Source: Deltaproteobacteria bacterium
Lineage (GTDB): Bacteria; Desulfobacterota; Desulfuromonadia; Desulfuromonadales; BM103
NCBI GenBank assembly: GCA_024279915.1
Contig: JAJRRB010000061.1
Location: 1 to 64,000, forward strand
DNA: 64,000 nt
Direction: 5' to 3'
Made by a program: the position numbers and the translations under genes. Within the stretch, counting starts at the first letter, position 1. Each line of letters begins with the position of its first letter. The notes under the pieces were generated by a model that ran no database searches, had not been told where the DNA came from, and saw nothing but the letters and a program-made list of their open reading frames with translations. Shown in pieces: positions 53,113 to 63,032 of the stretch.

Positions 53113-54615
53113 TCAGGAGGTCTCTTCGGCCTGTTGACCAAATACCTGTGTTTTCGGTAGAGAGATACAGAAGGTAGCGCCACCACCGGGAGTTTGTTCG
53201 ACCCATACCTGGCCCTGACAACGCAGGGCAATTTTGCGCACAATGGCCAGGCCGACGCCGGTACCACGTTTGCCTTTGGAGACTTTGCCACGATAGAAAA
53301 TGTCGAAGATTTTTTCTCGCTCCGGCAGGGAGATTCCCGGGCCGTGGTCGCGGACAAAATAAGTAACATTCTTGATCTCGTCCCAGCATCCGACCTCAAT
53401 GACGTTCGTTGAGTGTGGCGCGTAGCGACAGGCGTTCCGGAGCAGGTTTGAGAAAATCTGGTAAACCAGAGTGTTGGGAAGCCAGCTGTGTGGGAGCTTC
53501 TCACTTGAGATCTGCGGATGGTCGCTATCTTCGAGGTTTAGCTCATTTATAACCTCATCAATGATCATGTTGACATTAGTGGGACGGTCTCCAGGTTTCA
53601 CATGGCTGATCTGAGCCAGGTCAAGAAGATCATCGAGCAGTGCGATGGCCCTCTCACTTTGTCTTTCCACTTCACCGAGGATTTGCAGAATCTGCTCGTC
53701 AAAAACCTCGCTATAGGTCATGCGCAGAAAATCCATGTAGGTGACCACCGGAGCCAGGATGCCACGTAGATCGTGGGAGATGGAGTGGGCGAAAGCGTCA
53801 AGCTCGCGGTTTGCTTCTCTTAAATCTAACTCGGCTTTTTTGCGTGTGGTGATATCCCGGCAGACTGCCAGCTTTTGCTGAATACCATCTTCGCTTGGCA
53901 TGGGTGAATGGACGATCTCGTAGATTTTCCCCAAGTTGCCCAGTTGCCGTTCATCCCGAACCGTGCGATGCCTGATAACCTTGCCCATAGGACACCATGA
54001 GCAAACGGTTGATTCATTATGCAGAACCTCGAAACAGGAGTCGCCGACCCGGTCGCCGAAGACCTCCAGCATCGGTCGGTTCATGAAGGTCAGAATGTAC
54101 TCTTCCGTGGCGATATAAGCCATGTCGTCCATGTTGTCGAGGACAGTACGGAAACGGACTTCGCTTTTTTCAAGTTCAGCGGTTCGTTCCTTAACTCTGA
54201 CTTCCAGGGAAGCTGTCTGCTCACGTAAGGACTCTTCCAGCGCATGCTGTCTTGTGATATCGGTAAAGGATTCGATCCCGCCGATAATCTTTCCGTCACT
54301 ATTACGCAAATACTCTATGTTCTTGAGCAGGTGAATCGTTTCCCCTGATTGTGTTACGCTCGTGCAGCGTCCGCCGATGATTGGTTTGGGGATATCATCG
54401 TTGTAGAGACCACAGCTGTCACCGCACGGGATGCCTTGCAGAAAGGAACAATGCTGACCGACAGCCTCTTCTGCGGAATATCCTGTGACTCGCTCCGCCG
54501 CAGGGTTCCAATAGACAATCTGCATCTCTTTATCAACCACAAAGAGACCGCTGGGAATGGTCCCAAGGGCCTGTTCAAGAGTCATGTTCTGTATAATGGC
54601 GTGGCTGTTTGTCAT
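53113..54615 (-). CDS. PAS-domain sensor histidine kinase (orphan)
   Basis: 500 residues without TM segments, so probably cytosolic. PAS 1 (about 12-125; MQIVYWNPAAERVTGYSAEE, with a Cys-rich insert FLQGIPCGDSCGLYN), coiled coil (about 128-150), PAS 2 (about 150-265; again Cys-containing, STVCSWCPMG), then HisKA with FAHSISHDLRGIL (phospho-His near 283), and HATPase with NLLRNACRYA, DHGPGIS and GTGVGLAIV. The paired cysteines in both PAS domains could bind an iron-sulfur or redox cofactor; this is only a suggestion. No response regulator is adjacent, so its partner is elsewhere. Confidence 0.88.
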   Translation of the reverse strand: MTNSHAIIQNMTLEQALGTIPSGLFVVDKEMQIVYWNPAAERVTGYSAEEAVGQHCSFLQGIPCGDSCGLYNDDIPKPIIGGRCTSVTQSGETIHLLKNIEYLRNSDGKIIGGIESFTDITRQHALEESLREQTASLEVRVKERTAELEKSEVRFRTVLDNMDDMAYIATEEYILTFMNRPMLEVFGDRVGDSCFEVLHNESTVCSWCPMGKVIRHRTVRDERQLGNLGKIYEIVHSPMPSEDGIQQKLAVCRDITTRKKAELDLREANRELDAFAHSISHDLRGILAPVVTYMDFLRMTYSEVFDEQILQILGEVERQSERAIALLDDLLDLAQISHVKPGDRPTNVNMIIDEVINELNLEDSDHPQISSEKLPHSWLPNTLVYQIFSNLLRNACRYAPHSTNVIEVGCWDEIKNVTYFVRDHGPGISLPEREKIFDIFYRGKVSKGKRGTGVGLAIVRKIALRCQGQVWVEQTPGGGATFCISLPKTQVFGQQAEETS

Positions 54616-54691
54616 AAAGAATGCGAGGCCCCCGAAGCATAAGACAAGACATACTAACAGAAATGTGTGATCAAAAACAGTGATTGAGCGT

Positions 54692-55417
54692 TCAAGCTCT
54701 ACCTACGACGGCAACCTGAACCTCTGCAACACCACCAGCCAGAAGAGTGCGAGAACATTCCCTTACTGTTTCACCGGTCGTCATGACATCGTCGATCAAC
54801 AAAACCTTGAATGTTGATATTTTTGAGACGAGGCTAAACGCGTTACGCAGATTCCTTTTGCGTTCGGTTGCTGACAGGCCCTGTTGCTGTTGTGTATTGC
54901 GACTGCGTTGCAAGAGGGTAGTATCGATTGGAGTGCCCAATTGTCGAGCGATCGGTCTGGCTACTTCGAGGGCCTGATTGTAGCCGCGTCCTCTTAATCG
55001 GTCTGGATGCAACGGTACCGGTATAATGCAATCCGGGACAAAGGCGTTGTCTTTTGCAGCGACGATCTTGCCAAGGAGTTGGCCGAGTGGCTTCGCCAGG
55101 GTGAGTTGGTTGCGGTATTTCAGCTTATGGATAGCATCCTTGATGCTGCCCTGGTACATACCTGCAGCATGAACAATTGAAAAGGATGGTGGTCGTTTCA
55201 GACAGGTGCCGCAGAGGTGGTTTGAGGTCGCGCTAGGAAAAGGTTGAGCACAGCAATAGCAATGTGCCGGGCTCAATGGAGGCATGGCTGCCAGACAATC
55301 AACACAGAAAGATTGTGCGTCAAGACTCGTTGGCAACAATTGTCCGCAAAGCAAGCAGGCCGGTGGCAGCAACAGGTCAATGCCCGCTACCAATTGCTGA
55401 CGAAACAGGGTCCACAT
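54692..55417 (-). CDS. comF: ComF-family phosphoribosyltransferase-like protein
   Basis: 241 residues from ATG 55417, which has GGAGGGG 8 nt upstream; the longer reading (to 55495) has no such support. N-terminal zinc ribbon with four to six Cys (PPACLLCGQLL, FCVDCL, HCYCCAQPF, LCGTCLKRP). PRT core with RGRGYNQALEVARPIA and the PRPP loop VLLIDDVMTTGETVREC. ComF proteins take part in DNA uptake, perhaps as helicase-associated factors in competence; the exact reaction is unclear. Length agrees with the family. Confidence 0.9.
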   Translation of the reverse strand: MWTLFRQQLVAGIDLLLPPACLLCGQLLPTSLDAQSFCVDCLAAMPPLSPAHCYCCAQPFPSATSNHLCGTCLKRPPSFSIVHAAGMYQGSIKDAIHKLKYRNQLTLAKPLGQLLGKIVAAKDNAFVPDCIIPVPLHPDRLRGRGYNQALEVARPIARQLGTPIDTTLLQRSRNTQQQQGLSATERKRNLRNAFSLVSKISTFKVLLIDDVMTTGETVRECSRTLLAGGVAEVQVAVVGRA

Positions 55418-55527
55418 AGTGATCCCCTCCAGAGAGATAGACAATAAATAACAAAGAGCCAAGCAGTTTGTCGGCTCATCAATGAACAAACTCAATAAAC
55501 TGGTTGCAAGGGGCTCTGTAAAACAGA

Positions 55528-57057
55528 TCAGGAAATCAGGTTTGTTCCTGTCATTTCAGATGGCACGGCAAGTCCCAGCAGGTTGAGGATAGTGGGTGCT
55601 ATGTCGGCGAGAATCCCTGATTGCAGATCGGTCTGGCGGTGGTCAGGGTCAACCAGGATCAATGGTACCCGGTTGACTGTGTGAGCGGTATGTGGAGAGC
55701 CGTTTTCGTCCACCATCATTTCGCAGTTGCCGTGATCGGCTGTGATCAGAGCACAGCCACCAGCTTCGAGCAGGGCACCAACCACGCGTTTAGCACAGCT
55801 GTCAACTGTTTCCATAGCAGAGATCGCCGCGGAGAGGATACCGGTGTGGCCGACCATGTCAGGATTGGCAAAGTTTAAAATGATCAGAGCATATTTGCCT
55901 TGCTGGATGCGTCGGATCACTTCGTTGGTCACCTCAGGCGCACTCATGGCTGGTTTTAAATCGTAGGTAGCGACCTCTTTCGGTGATGGAATCAGCGCTC
56001 GGTCTTCATTGGCAAAGGGTGCTTCGATGCCACCATTGAAAAAGAAGGTGACATGGGCATATTTTTCAGTTTCCGCTATGCGCAGTTGATTTAAACCCGC
56101 GTCGGCGACCACTTCTCCAAGAATCCTTGGGTAGCGTTCAGAAGCATAGACAATCGGCAGACCAAAAGTCTCGTCATATTCTGTCAGGCAGACAAATGTT
56201 GAAAGCTGCGGGACTTCAGTTCGATCAAATTCATCGAAATTCTGTTGAGTAAAGGTGCGGGTAATCTCTCTGGCACGGTCGGCGCGAAAATTGAAAAAAA
56301 TGATGCCGTCATTGTCGTTGATACGGCCAACAGGTGATCCATTATGTTGGATTACCCGTGGTTCGATGAATTCATCAGTCTGACCGGATGTATAGGCTGA
56401 CTGAATTGCGGCAGCACTTGATTCGGCCGAATGTCCTTGTCCAAGAGCCATTGCCTGCCAGGCTTGCTGCACACGATCCCAGCGATTATCCCGGTCCATG
56501 GCATAGTAGCGGCCGATCACGGTCGCCAGACGACCATGGTCTATGCGTGTCATCTCTGTTTCGAGTTGTTGGAGGTAATCGGCACCACTTTGCGGTGGAG
56601 TGTCGCGTCCGTCCATAAAGGCGTGTACGCAGGTTTCAACCCCTTCGCGTTTGGCCAACTCAAGCAAGGCATAAAGGTGGGTGTTGTGAGAATGAACGCC
56701 GCCGTCCGACAAGAGCCCCATCAGGTGCAGCTTACCATTGGCATTACGAATGCATTTTAAGGCATCGAGGAGAGTGGGGTTGGTAAAGAAATCACCTGCT
56801 ACGATGCTCTGACTGATGCGAGTCAGATCCTGGTAGATAATACGACCGGCACCAATATTCAGGTGGCCGACCTCTGAGTTGCCCATCTGGCCGTCGGGCA
56901 GGCCGACATTAAGGCCAGAGGCATCCAGCCAGGCGGTCGGGTAGTCCTTAGCCAGTTCATCAAGATATGGTGTTTGAGCCTGACATACAGCATTGTTTTC
57001 ACAGTTTTCACTGATTCCCCAGCCATCAAGGATAATCAGCGCAACCGGTTTCTTCAT
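55528..57057 (-). CDS. gpmI: 2,3-bisphosphoglycerate-independent phosphoglycerate mutase
   Basis: 509 residues from ATG 57057, which overlaps the stop of the upstream LapB-like gene (ATGA). Alkaline phosphatase superfamily: first metal Asp in LILDGWG, phospho-acceptor Ser in [16 protein letters not shown] (about 56-71), [12 protein letters not shown], and the late metal-binding [12 protein letters not shown] and [10 protein letters not shown]. It interconverts 3- and 2-phosphoglycerate using Mn2+ in glycolysis/gluconeogenesis. Normal family length. Confidence 0.95.
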   Translation of the reverse strand: MKKPVALIILDGWGISENCENNAVCQAQTPYLDELAKDYPTAWLDASGLNVGLPDGQMGNSEVGHLNIGAGRIIYQDLTRISQSIVAGDFFTNPTLLDALKCIRNANGKLHLMGLLSDGGVHSHNTHLYALLELAKREGVETCVHAFMDGRDTPPQSGADYLQQLETEMTRIDHGRLATVIGRYYAMDRDNRWDRVQQAWQAMALGQGHSAESSAAAIQSAYTSGQTDEFIEPRVIQHNGSPVGRINDNDGIIFFNFRADRAREITRTFTQQNFDEFDRTEVPQLSTFVCLTEYDETFGLPIVYASERYPRILGEVVADAGLNQLRIAETEKYAHVTFFFNGGIEAPFANEDRALIPSPKEVATYDLKPAMSAPEVTNEVIRRIQQGKYALIILNFANPDMVGHTGILSAAISAMETVDSCAKRVVGALLEAGGCALITADHGNCEMMVDENGSPHTAHTVNRVPLILVDPDHRQTDLQSGILADIAPTILNLLGLAVPSEMTGTNLIS

Positions 57058-58436
57058 GCACCTGACCACTCTTTTTGCTCGCCATGATGAATGACCATTG
57101 TGTCCAGCGCAAGTGGACGGGCTTCCTGAATAAGCTTGCGGTCAACCAGGCTGGTCGTATTCCACTCACCGCATGAAGGGCAACGACTGTTCCACTCGGG
57201 CGTGATGTGTTGACACTTTTCGCAGATGAAGTTGAGGTGCAGGCGTTTAGAAATACCCAGTGCTTTCTGGTATTCAGCGATTGCCTGCTCTGACTCGCGG
57301 CAGCGTCGGTAGGTTTCCGCCAGTAACAGATGTAACTGAGAAGATTCGACACCGGAACTTTCTACGGCCTGTAGCTGCTCTTTGGCTTCATCAACCATTT
57401 CCAGACGCAGGCAGAGCTTGCCGTAGAAGAGTCGGAACACCAGGTCATCGCCCTGTTCCAGGGCCTGGCTACGGAAGAAGTTGAGCAGAGAAGACGGGTC
57501 TCCGCGCTCCATAAAATAATCTTCGAGGCGTTCAAGAAAAACACCTTTGCCGAGTTTTTTGTAGCCTTCCTGCCAGGTTTTCACGGCGTCGTCACCACTG
57601 CCCATGGCCGCGTAGGCATCACCGAGTGAAACCTTTGCCGGGACAAAGTCAGCCTCCTGACGCAGGATATCCTTCAGCTCGGATTTAGCGTTCTCCGGGG
57701 AACCATCGCTGATTGCTTGACGGGCTACTTCGTAACGCAGGTAGAGAAGTAGTTCCTTCTCTTTAGCGACGCGGTTGGCACCGGGCCCGGCCTTGAGAAC
57801 CTGGCGCTGGATTTCCAATGCTTCCTGCCAGTTGTCATCTTTGATGTAGAGATCCCGCAGACAGCGCAACGCTTTTCGGTTGTCTTTTTCCAGAGCGATT
57901 AATGACTGGTAAGCTGCTATGGCGTCTTCATCTTTGCCAATCTCTTCCTGGATGGCTGCAGTCTTGAAAAGAACTTCCAGACTTTTCGGGTCAACCTCAC
58001 TGGCTTTGTGCAGGAGTTCCAACCCTTCTTTAGGGTTACCTTCCTGACCGGCCAGGCTGGCCAGGGCGATCAGAGTGTCAACCCGCTTGGGGTCGCGATC
58101 AAGTGCCTTATTGAGCAGGCCCCGGGCTTTTTTGAGATCGCCAGAGAGGAGTCGGCCGACGCCCTCACGATATATGACACTGATTTCACGTTGCTTTTTC
58201 TCGGAGCGATCACGGTTCCAATGTTTCATCCAGTGGGTCACAGTGCTGTAGATGTGAGCACTGAAGCCAAGGATAAGGCCGATAATGACGCAGGCGACCA
58301 CGACCATTGCGGCCGGATGAGTCAGACTCTGTTCGGGCAGGTAAAAAATTGTGATCATATGGGGATTGAGTCCCCAGAAATAGAGAAAAAAGAGTACAAA
58401 GAAAATAAAAAAGAGTATCACGGCCATGAACGTCAT
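57054..58436 (-). CDS. LapA/LapB-like membrane protein with TPRs and zinc ribbon
   Basis: 460 residues from ATG 58436 (GGGAGGA upstream). Two N-terminal TM helices (about 4-22 and 44-64) with a LapA-like layout, then about six to seven TPRs ([20 protein letters not shown] onward), ending in a rubredoxin-like ribbon [21 protein letters not shown] (about 406-426). This is the arrangement of E. coli LapB (YciM) with LapA fused in front. LapB controls LpxC degradation and LPS assembly at the inner membrane; a similar role is inferred. It precedes gpmI with a 4-nt overlap. Confidence 0.8.
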   Translation of the reverse strand: MTFMAVILFFIFFVLFFLYFWGLNPHMITIFYLPEQSLTHPAAMVVVACVIIGLILGFSAHIYSTVTHWMKHWNRDRSEKKQREISVIYREGVGRLLSGDLKKARGLLNKALDRDPKRVDTLIALASLAGQEGNPKEGLELLHKASEVDPKSLEVLFKTAAIQEEIGKDEDAIAAYQSLIALEKDNRKALRCLRDLYIKDDNWQEALEIQRQVLKAGPGANRVAKEKELLLYLRYEVARQAISDGSPENAKSELKDILRQEADFVPAKVSLGDAYAAMGSGDDAVKTWQEGYKKLGKGVFLERLEDYFMERGDPSSLLNFFRSQALEQGDDLVFRLFYGKLCLRLEMVDEAKEQLQAVESSGVESSQLHLLLAETYRRCRESEQAIAEYQKALGISKRLHLNFICEKCQHITPEWNSRCPSCGEWNTTSLVDRKLIQEARPLALDTMVIHHGEQKEWSGA

Positions 58437-58478
58437 TGTTTCCTCCCGGAATTCACCCCATCAAGGAGCAGGGGATGG

Positions 58479-58829
58479 TTACTCCCCAAATTTTTCGATA
58501 TTGGTTTTGCATTCAATACAATAGCGCGAAAAAGGCCGAACTTCCATGCGCCGCGGTGAAATTTCTTCGCCACATTCCATGCAGATGCCATATTCCCCTT
58601 TTTCGATCTGAAGTAAGACTACGTCTATGTCGTTGATGCGCTGGCGTTTGGTTTCGCTGACGTTAAAGAGCACGTCGCGACTGTAAGCCGCTGAGGACAT
58701 GTCACCGATGTCGGGTACGCCATCCTTTCCTATCTCACGGCAGGTTTCATAAGAATCACTGACTTCCAGCAGCAGGCCCTGGCGTTCTCTAAGAAGCTGT
58801 TCCTTGACCAGGTCAAACTGTTCACTCAT
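58479..58829 (-). CDS. dksA: DksA/TraR-family zinc-finger protein
   Basis: 116 residues. Coiled-coil N-terminal part with QRINDIDVVLLQIEKGEYGI, and the zinc finger ICMECGEEISPRRMEVRPFS followed by RYCIECK (four Cys). Such proteins bind in the RNA polymerase secondary channel and act with ppGpp on stable-RNA and amino-acid promoters. It is shorter than E. coli DksA (151), as is common in delta-proteobacteria; the D-x-x-D tip motif is not obvious, so it may be a paralogue rather than the main DksA. Confidence 0.85.
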   Translation of the reverse strand: MSEQFDLVKEQLLRERQGLLLEVSDSYETCREIGKDGVPDIGDMSSAAYSRDVLFNVSETKRQRINDIDVVLLQIEKGEYGICMECGEEISPRRMEVRPFSRYCIECKTNIEKFGE

Positions 58830-58939
58830 CTTGCTCTCCTTAAGTCTCTTGAAAAAACTACTTTGAAATATATCTTCTTAGTTAACCATAAAAGTGGGGT
58901 TTCAGGCGAAGAAAAAAACATCCCCAAAAACATGGTTTA

Positions 58940-58961
58940 CCTTTTTCGGGATACAAAAAGG
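58940..58961 (-). terminator. Weak hairpin after rlmH
   Basis: CCTTTTT and AAAAAGG form a 7-bp stem around an 8-nt loop, 7 bp beyond the rlmH stop on its strand. There is no clear T-run afterwards, so termination is only possible. Confidence 0.3.
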
Positions 58962-58967
58962 CTCTCG

Positions 58968-59438
58968 TCAATGGTGGTACGGTTCATTGCGGATAATTGT
59001 GCAGCATCGATAGAGTTGCTCAAGCAACAACAGTCGTGCCATCTGGTGAGTCAGAGTCATGGCCGAGAGGGAGAGGACCAGGTCGGCACGCTTTCTCAAG
59101 CTTTCACTCAGTCCGTAGGGGCCACCAATCAGCAGGGTCCATTCCGGTATGCTGCGTACCATATGGTCGCTCATCAGATCGGACAGTTGCACCGAGCTTA
59201 AACTTTTGCCCCGTTGGTCCAGTGCGATAACAAAGCTTCCGGCTGGAATGCGCTGCTCGCGATTCTCTCCCTCCGTTGCTATGATGCGTTGCAGATCCTG
59301 CTTGCGGCCAGTTTTATGTTCTTTAATTTCGGTGATAGAAAAAGGCAAATAACGTTTGAGACGCCCGGCAAATTCAGTGCAGCCCTCATTCAGGTAAGGC
59401 AGGGTCAGACGACCGACACAGAGCAGGTTCAATCTCAT
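58968..59438 (-). CDS. rlmH: 23S rRNA (pseudouridine-1915-N3) methyltransferase RlmH
   Basis: 156 residues of the SPOUT family. FVIALDQRGKSLSSVQLSDL (about 74-93), the SAM-binding knot LLIGGPYGLSES (about 106-117) and the C-terminal LSLSAMTLTHQMARLLLLEQ followed by LYR...YHH, which is nearly invariant in RlmH. It methylates pseudouridine in helix 69 of the large subunit. It lies 8 bp behind rsfS in the nadD-rsfS-rlmH set, an arrangement shared by many bacteria. Confidence 0.95.
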   Translation of the reverse strand: MRLNLLCVGRLTLPYLNEGCTEFAGRLKRYLPFSITEIKEHKTGRKQDLQRIIATEGENREQRIPAGSFVIALDQRGKSLSSVQLSDLMSDHMVRSIPEWTLLIGGPYGLSESLRKRADLVLSLSAMTLTHQMARLLLLEQLYRCCTIIRNEPYHH

Positions 59439-59446
59439 AGGATGGC

Positions 59447-59812
59447 CTAAGTCTTTTCCTCTGTATCATCCTGTACCGGTATTTCTTCGGCGTCGCACCA
59501 GAGGCCATCGAGATCGTAAAAGAGCCGAACCGGTTCGTGAAAAACGTGGACCATGACGTCACCGTAGTCAATCAGGACCCAGCGACCTTCGTTGGTTCCC
59601 TCCATGCCGATCGGCATGGTGTCATACTCTTTTTTCAGGCCAAGGTGAACAGATTCGGCTGCGGCTTTGACCTGGCGGTCGGAACTGCCGGAGGCGAGAA
59701 TTATAAAATCTGTTAACGACGAAATCTTGCGAACGTCTAGAATGCGGACGTTAAAGGCTTTTTTGTCGAGGACAAAGTCGGCGCACTTTTGCGCCCTGTC
59801 TTTCGATTGCAA
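59447..59812 (-). CDS. rsfS: Ribosome silencing factor RsfS
   Basis: 121 residues from TTG 59812, with GGGAG about 8 nt upstream and the start 1 bp after the nadD stop; an ATG at 59854 would overlap nadD by 41 bp and add residues absent from the family. Core LDVRKISSLTDFIILASGSS, VKAAAESVHLGLKKEY and WVLIDYGDVMVHVFHEPVRL are typical of RsfS (YbeB). It binds uL14 and blocks subunit joining in starvation. Confidence 0.93.
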   Translation of the reverse strand: MQSKDRAQKCADFVLDKKAFNVRILDVRKISSLTDFIILASGSSDRQVKAAAESVHLGLKKEYDTMPIGMEGTNEGRWVLIDYGDVMVHVFHEPVRLFYDLDGLWCDAEEIPVQDDTEEKT

Positions 59813-59813
59813 G

Positions 59814-60479
59814 TCAGTGACTCCCTTTAGTTGTTTTCGTTTGATAGAGACCATGCTCTTTAATGTAATCGGCGACGGCAGGAGCGACCAGATGACGGAT
59901 TGATTCTCCGTTGCCCAGCATGATCCGAATCTTGGTAGAGGAAATATCCAGGGAAGTTTCCTTTAAAAAAATCACTCTGTTGCCTGATTTATGTTGAATT
60001 TTTTCTGCCTCTTTATCGTAGCAGAAGTCCTCCCTGACCGCAACGGGCAGGGGCTCCAACGGGTCGTTTATCAGCACGCCGGGACGGGTCATAACCACCA
60101 GGTGGCACAGGTTAAAGAGCCTGGTAAAGTCTTTCCAGGAGGCGATGTCACGGTATGAGTCAAGACCGATGATGAAATAGCGCTCTCCGTGCGGATCTTC
60201 CTTGCGTAGTACTTCGAGTGTGTCAACAGAGAAGCTTTTGCCGCTGCGGCGGATTTCAAGATCGGAGGCTTGAAATCCGGGATAGTCCTGGATCGCCGCT
60301 TCGACCATCGCGAGGCGATGAGTGAAAGAAACCTGTCCCGCTATCTCTTTGTGGGGTGGCTCAGCTGCTGGCACAAAAAGCAACCGGTCGAGCTCATACG
60401 CCTGCTGCACTTCTTCGGCAATGCGCAAATGGGCAAGATGAACCGGATTGAATGTGCCGCCGAGGATGCCTGTTTTCAT
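59814..60479 (-). CDS. nadD: Nicotinate-nucleotide adenylyltransferase
   Basis: 221 residues from ATG 60479 (the 9-codon upstream part of the frame is not conserved-looking). Nucleotidyltransferase motifs GILGGTFNPVHLAHL (3-17), FVPAAEPPHKE (about 39) and the C-terminal ISSTKIRIML (ISSTxIR, about 188). Adenylates nicotinate mononucleotide in NAD synthesis. Next to proA (37 bp) and rsfS. Confidence 0.95.
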   Translation of the reverse strand: MKTGILGGTFNPVHLAHLRIAEEVQQAYELDRLLFVPAAEPPHKEIAGQVSFTHRLAMVEAAIQDYPGFQASDLEIRRSGKSFSVDTLEVLRKEDPHGERYFIIGLDSYRDIASWKDFTRLFNLCHLVVMTRPGVLINDPLEPLPVAVREDFCYDKEAEKIQHKSGNRVIFLKETSLDISSTKIRIMLGNGESIRHLVAPAVADYIKEHGLYQTKTTKGSH

Positions 60480-60516
60480 AGTCTCGTGAGGTACTCTTCC
60501 CCTCACTCCTGAGTTG

Positions 60517-61773
60517 TCACAGCCTTATCTGGCCGTCACCGAGCACGATAAACTTGCGCGTGGTCAAATCTTCCAGGCCCATGGGGCCGAACGAATGTAG
60601 CTTTGTGGTGGAAATACCGATTTCTGCACCTAGTCCGAATTGATTGCCATCGGAAAAACGCGAGGAGGCATTCACCATGACGACACTGGAATTGACCTCA
60701 CGAAGAAAACGCTGCGAGTTATGATAGTCGCGAGTGACGATAACTTCAGTGTGCAGGGAGCCATATTTGCGAATATGTTTCATTGCCTCATCAAGGTTCT
60801 CGACAACTTTGACCGCAAGGGTTAAGTCGAGATACTCAGCGTACCAGTCCTCTTCTGTGGCCGGCAGGGCTTCGTCGGCAAATTCCCGGGTCGTCTCACA
60901 TCCACGCAGTTCCACGCCTTGGGTACGCATGGCTGCGGCGATGCGTGGTACAAAGGTCTCAGCGATGTCCTGGTGGATCAGCAGAGTCTCCATGGCATTG
61001 CAGACTCCCGGTCGCTGGACCTTGGCATTGATACAGATTTTTTCCGCCTGCTCGTAGTCAGCACTGGCATCAACAACGGTATGACAGACGCCCTTGTAAT
61101 GCTTGATGACAGGAATCCGCGAATTTTCACTGACGAAACGGATCAGGCCTTCACCACCACGCGGGATGATCAGGTCGATCTCCTCTTCCAGCTTGAGAAG
61201 TTCGAGAATAGCGGTCCGGTCGGTGGTTTCAATGACCTGTACGGCTGCAGCAGGCAGGTGCATGCGCTCCAGTTCGCTTTTCAAAACCTTACCGATCGCC
61301 AGGTTGGAATGAAACGCTTCTTTGCCGCCGCGTAAAATAACTGCGTTGCCGCTCTTCAGGCAAAGCCCCGCCGCATCAGCGGTAACATTCGGACGTGACT
61401 CATAAACGATGCCGATAACGCCCAGCGGTATGCGCATGCGGCCGACTTGTAGATCATTGGGTCGTCGTTGCATGCTGGTAACTTCACCAACCGGGTCCGG
61501 TAGCTCAGCAACTTCGCGCAAGCCATCAGCCATGCCACGAATACGCTGAGCATCGAGTGCCAGACGATCGACCATGGCCGAGGCGAGCCCTGCTTCCCGG
61601 GCAGCGGCCAGATCTTTCTCATTTGCTTCAATCAATTCTTCGGTGTGGTTCAGAAGGCTTTGCGCCATCTGTTGCAGTAACTCATTTTTGACTGTGGACG
61701 AGAGACTAGCCAGGGTCTGGGATGCCGCTTTAGCCTCTTGAGCGACTTTCAGCATTTGTTCAGCTATGCTCAT
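60517..61773 (-). CDS. proA: Gamma-glutamyl phosphate reductase
   Basis: 418 residues of the aldehyde dehydrogenase superfamily. [32 protein letters not shown], the catalytic Cys in [14 protein letters not shown], and the C-terminal [20 protein letters not shown] and GLEDLTT. Second step of proline synthesis, NADPH-dependent. A small tandem duplication (gaaggagct twice) lies in the ribosome-binding region (about 61778-61798), giving two AAGGAG copies. Confidence 0.95.
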   Translation of the reverse strand: MSIAEQMLKVAQEAKAASQTLASLSSTVKNELLQQMAQSLLNHTEELIEANEKDLAAAREAGLASAMVDRLALDAQRIRGMADGLREVAELPDPVGEVTSMQRRPNDLQVGRMRIPLGVIGIVYESRPNVTADAAGLCLKSGNAVILRGGKEAFHSNLAIGKVLKSELERMHLPAAAVQVIETTDRTAILELLKLEEEIDLIIPRGGEGLIRFVSENSRIPVIKHYKGVCHTVVDASADYEQAEKICINAKVQRPGVCNAMETLLIHQDIAETFVPRIAAAMRTQGVELRGCETTREFADEALPATEEDWYAEYLDLTLAVKVVENLDEAMKHIRKYGSLHTEVIVTRDYHNSQRFLREVNSSVVMVNASSRFSDGNQFGLGAEIGISTTKLHSFGPMGLEDLTTRKFIVLGDGQIRL

Positions 61774-61844
61774 TATTCAGCTCCTTCAGCTCCTTCAGCT
61801 TTCCGTGATCGGGCAGTTAGAGATGTTTTTGCGTTCTGACCGCA

Positions 61845-62981
61845 TTACTCTTTGTTGGGATTGATAACCATATTGTCGCGATGAACCACTTCGTCGCCAT
61901 ACTGATAACCAAGAATCAATTCGATCTCCTTGGTTTTTTTACCCATGATGCGATCCAGTTCTGTCGAGTTATAATTGGTCACGCCCTTGGCAAACTCATC
62001 ACCGTTGAGATCACAGAGGCGTACGGCGTCACCACGTTCAAAGCTACCGTCTAGTTGACAAATTCCCGACGGCAAGAGACTTTTGCCGCGTTCAGATACG
62101 GCTTTATGTGCGCCATCATCCAGTATCAGTTTACCCTTTGGTTTCTTGGTAAAGGCGATCCAGTGTTTGCGGGCAGCCATTGGATCGCGTGCCGGTAGAA
62201 AATAGGTGCCGAGTTCATGGCCGTCAAAAAGATAGAGCAGATTGTGCGGTGTACGGCCATTAATGATCGCTGTGCCAGCACCGTACAGGGTGGCGCGCTT
62301 GGCGGCTTTAAGCTTGGTCGTCATACCGCCGGTACCGAGGCTTGTCCCTTCATGGCCAGCCATGGCTTCAATCTCCGGTGTGATGCGCTCAACCTCTGAA
62401 ATCAGCTTGGCGTCCGGGTTGTGTCGCGGGTCGCTGCTGTAGAGTCCGTCAACATCAGAAAGAATGACCAGCAACTGGGCTTCAACCAGATTCGTGGTCA
62501 TAGCTGAGAGATTGTCGTTGTCACCGAAGCGGATTTCATCAATCACGACGGTATCATTTTCATTAATAATTGGCACAATGCCATATTCGAGCAGAGTCAT
62601 CAGTGTGTTGCGTGCATTCAGGTAGCGGCGTCGGTTGGCGAGGTCGTCGCGCGTCAAAAGAATCTGCGCAGCTTTAAGTCCATGCTGGCGCAGAGCATCT
62701 TTGTAGGCTCGCATCAGTCGGCTCTGGCCGATGGCAGCTGCCGCTTGTTTGAGAGGAAGAGGGATGGTGTGAGGCTTGCCGACAATTCCCAAGTCTGCTT
62801 TCCCTGCAGCCACAGCCGCCGACGAAACCAGGATAACTTCGTAGCCACGCTGGCGAAGTGTGTGGACATCTTCGCAGAGGGTTGCAATACGCTCGAGCTC
62901 GAGGCCGTCTTTGTCGGAGATAACTCCGCTGCCTATCTTGATGACGACTCGTTTAACATGTGCCAGAAGAATTGTACGCAT
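61845..62981 (-). CDS. proB: Glutamate 5-kinase with PUA domain
   Basis: 378 residues. Amino acid kinase domain (about 1-265): VVIKIGSGVISDKDGL, LVSSAAVAAGKADLG, IPIINENDTVVIDEIRFGDN and GTGGMTTKLKAAKRA. PUA domain (about 280-365): GKLILDDGAHKAVSERGKSL, then LLPSGI. First step of proline synthesis. In E. coli the PUA domain affects feedback and assembly. It stands between obgE and proA on one strand (71 bp to proA), probably one operon. Confidence 0.95.
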   Translation of the reverse strand: MRTILLAHVKRVVIKIGSGVISDKDGLELERIATLCEDVHTLRQRGYEVILVSSAAVAAGKADLGIVGKPHTIPLPLKQAAAAIGQSRLMRAYKDALRQHGLKAAQILLTRDDLANRRRYLNARNTLMTLLEYGIVPIINENDTVVIDEIRFGDNDNLSAMTTNLVEAQLLVILSDVDGLYSSDPRHNPDAKLISEVERITPEIEAMAGHEGTSLGTGGMTTKLKAAKRATLYGAGTAIINGRTPHNLLYLFDGHELGTYFLPARDPMAARKHWIAFTKKPKGKLILDDGAHKAVSERGKSLLPSGICQLDGSFERGDAVRLCDLNGDEFAKGVTNYNSTELDRIMGKKTKEIELILGYQYGDEVVHRDNMVINPNKE

Positions 62982-63032
62982 TAGTGTATGTGTCTGTCTC
63001 TGTGTGGAAGCTATTGAAAAAACTAAAGAATT

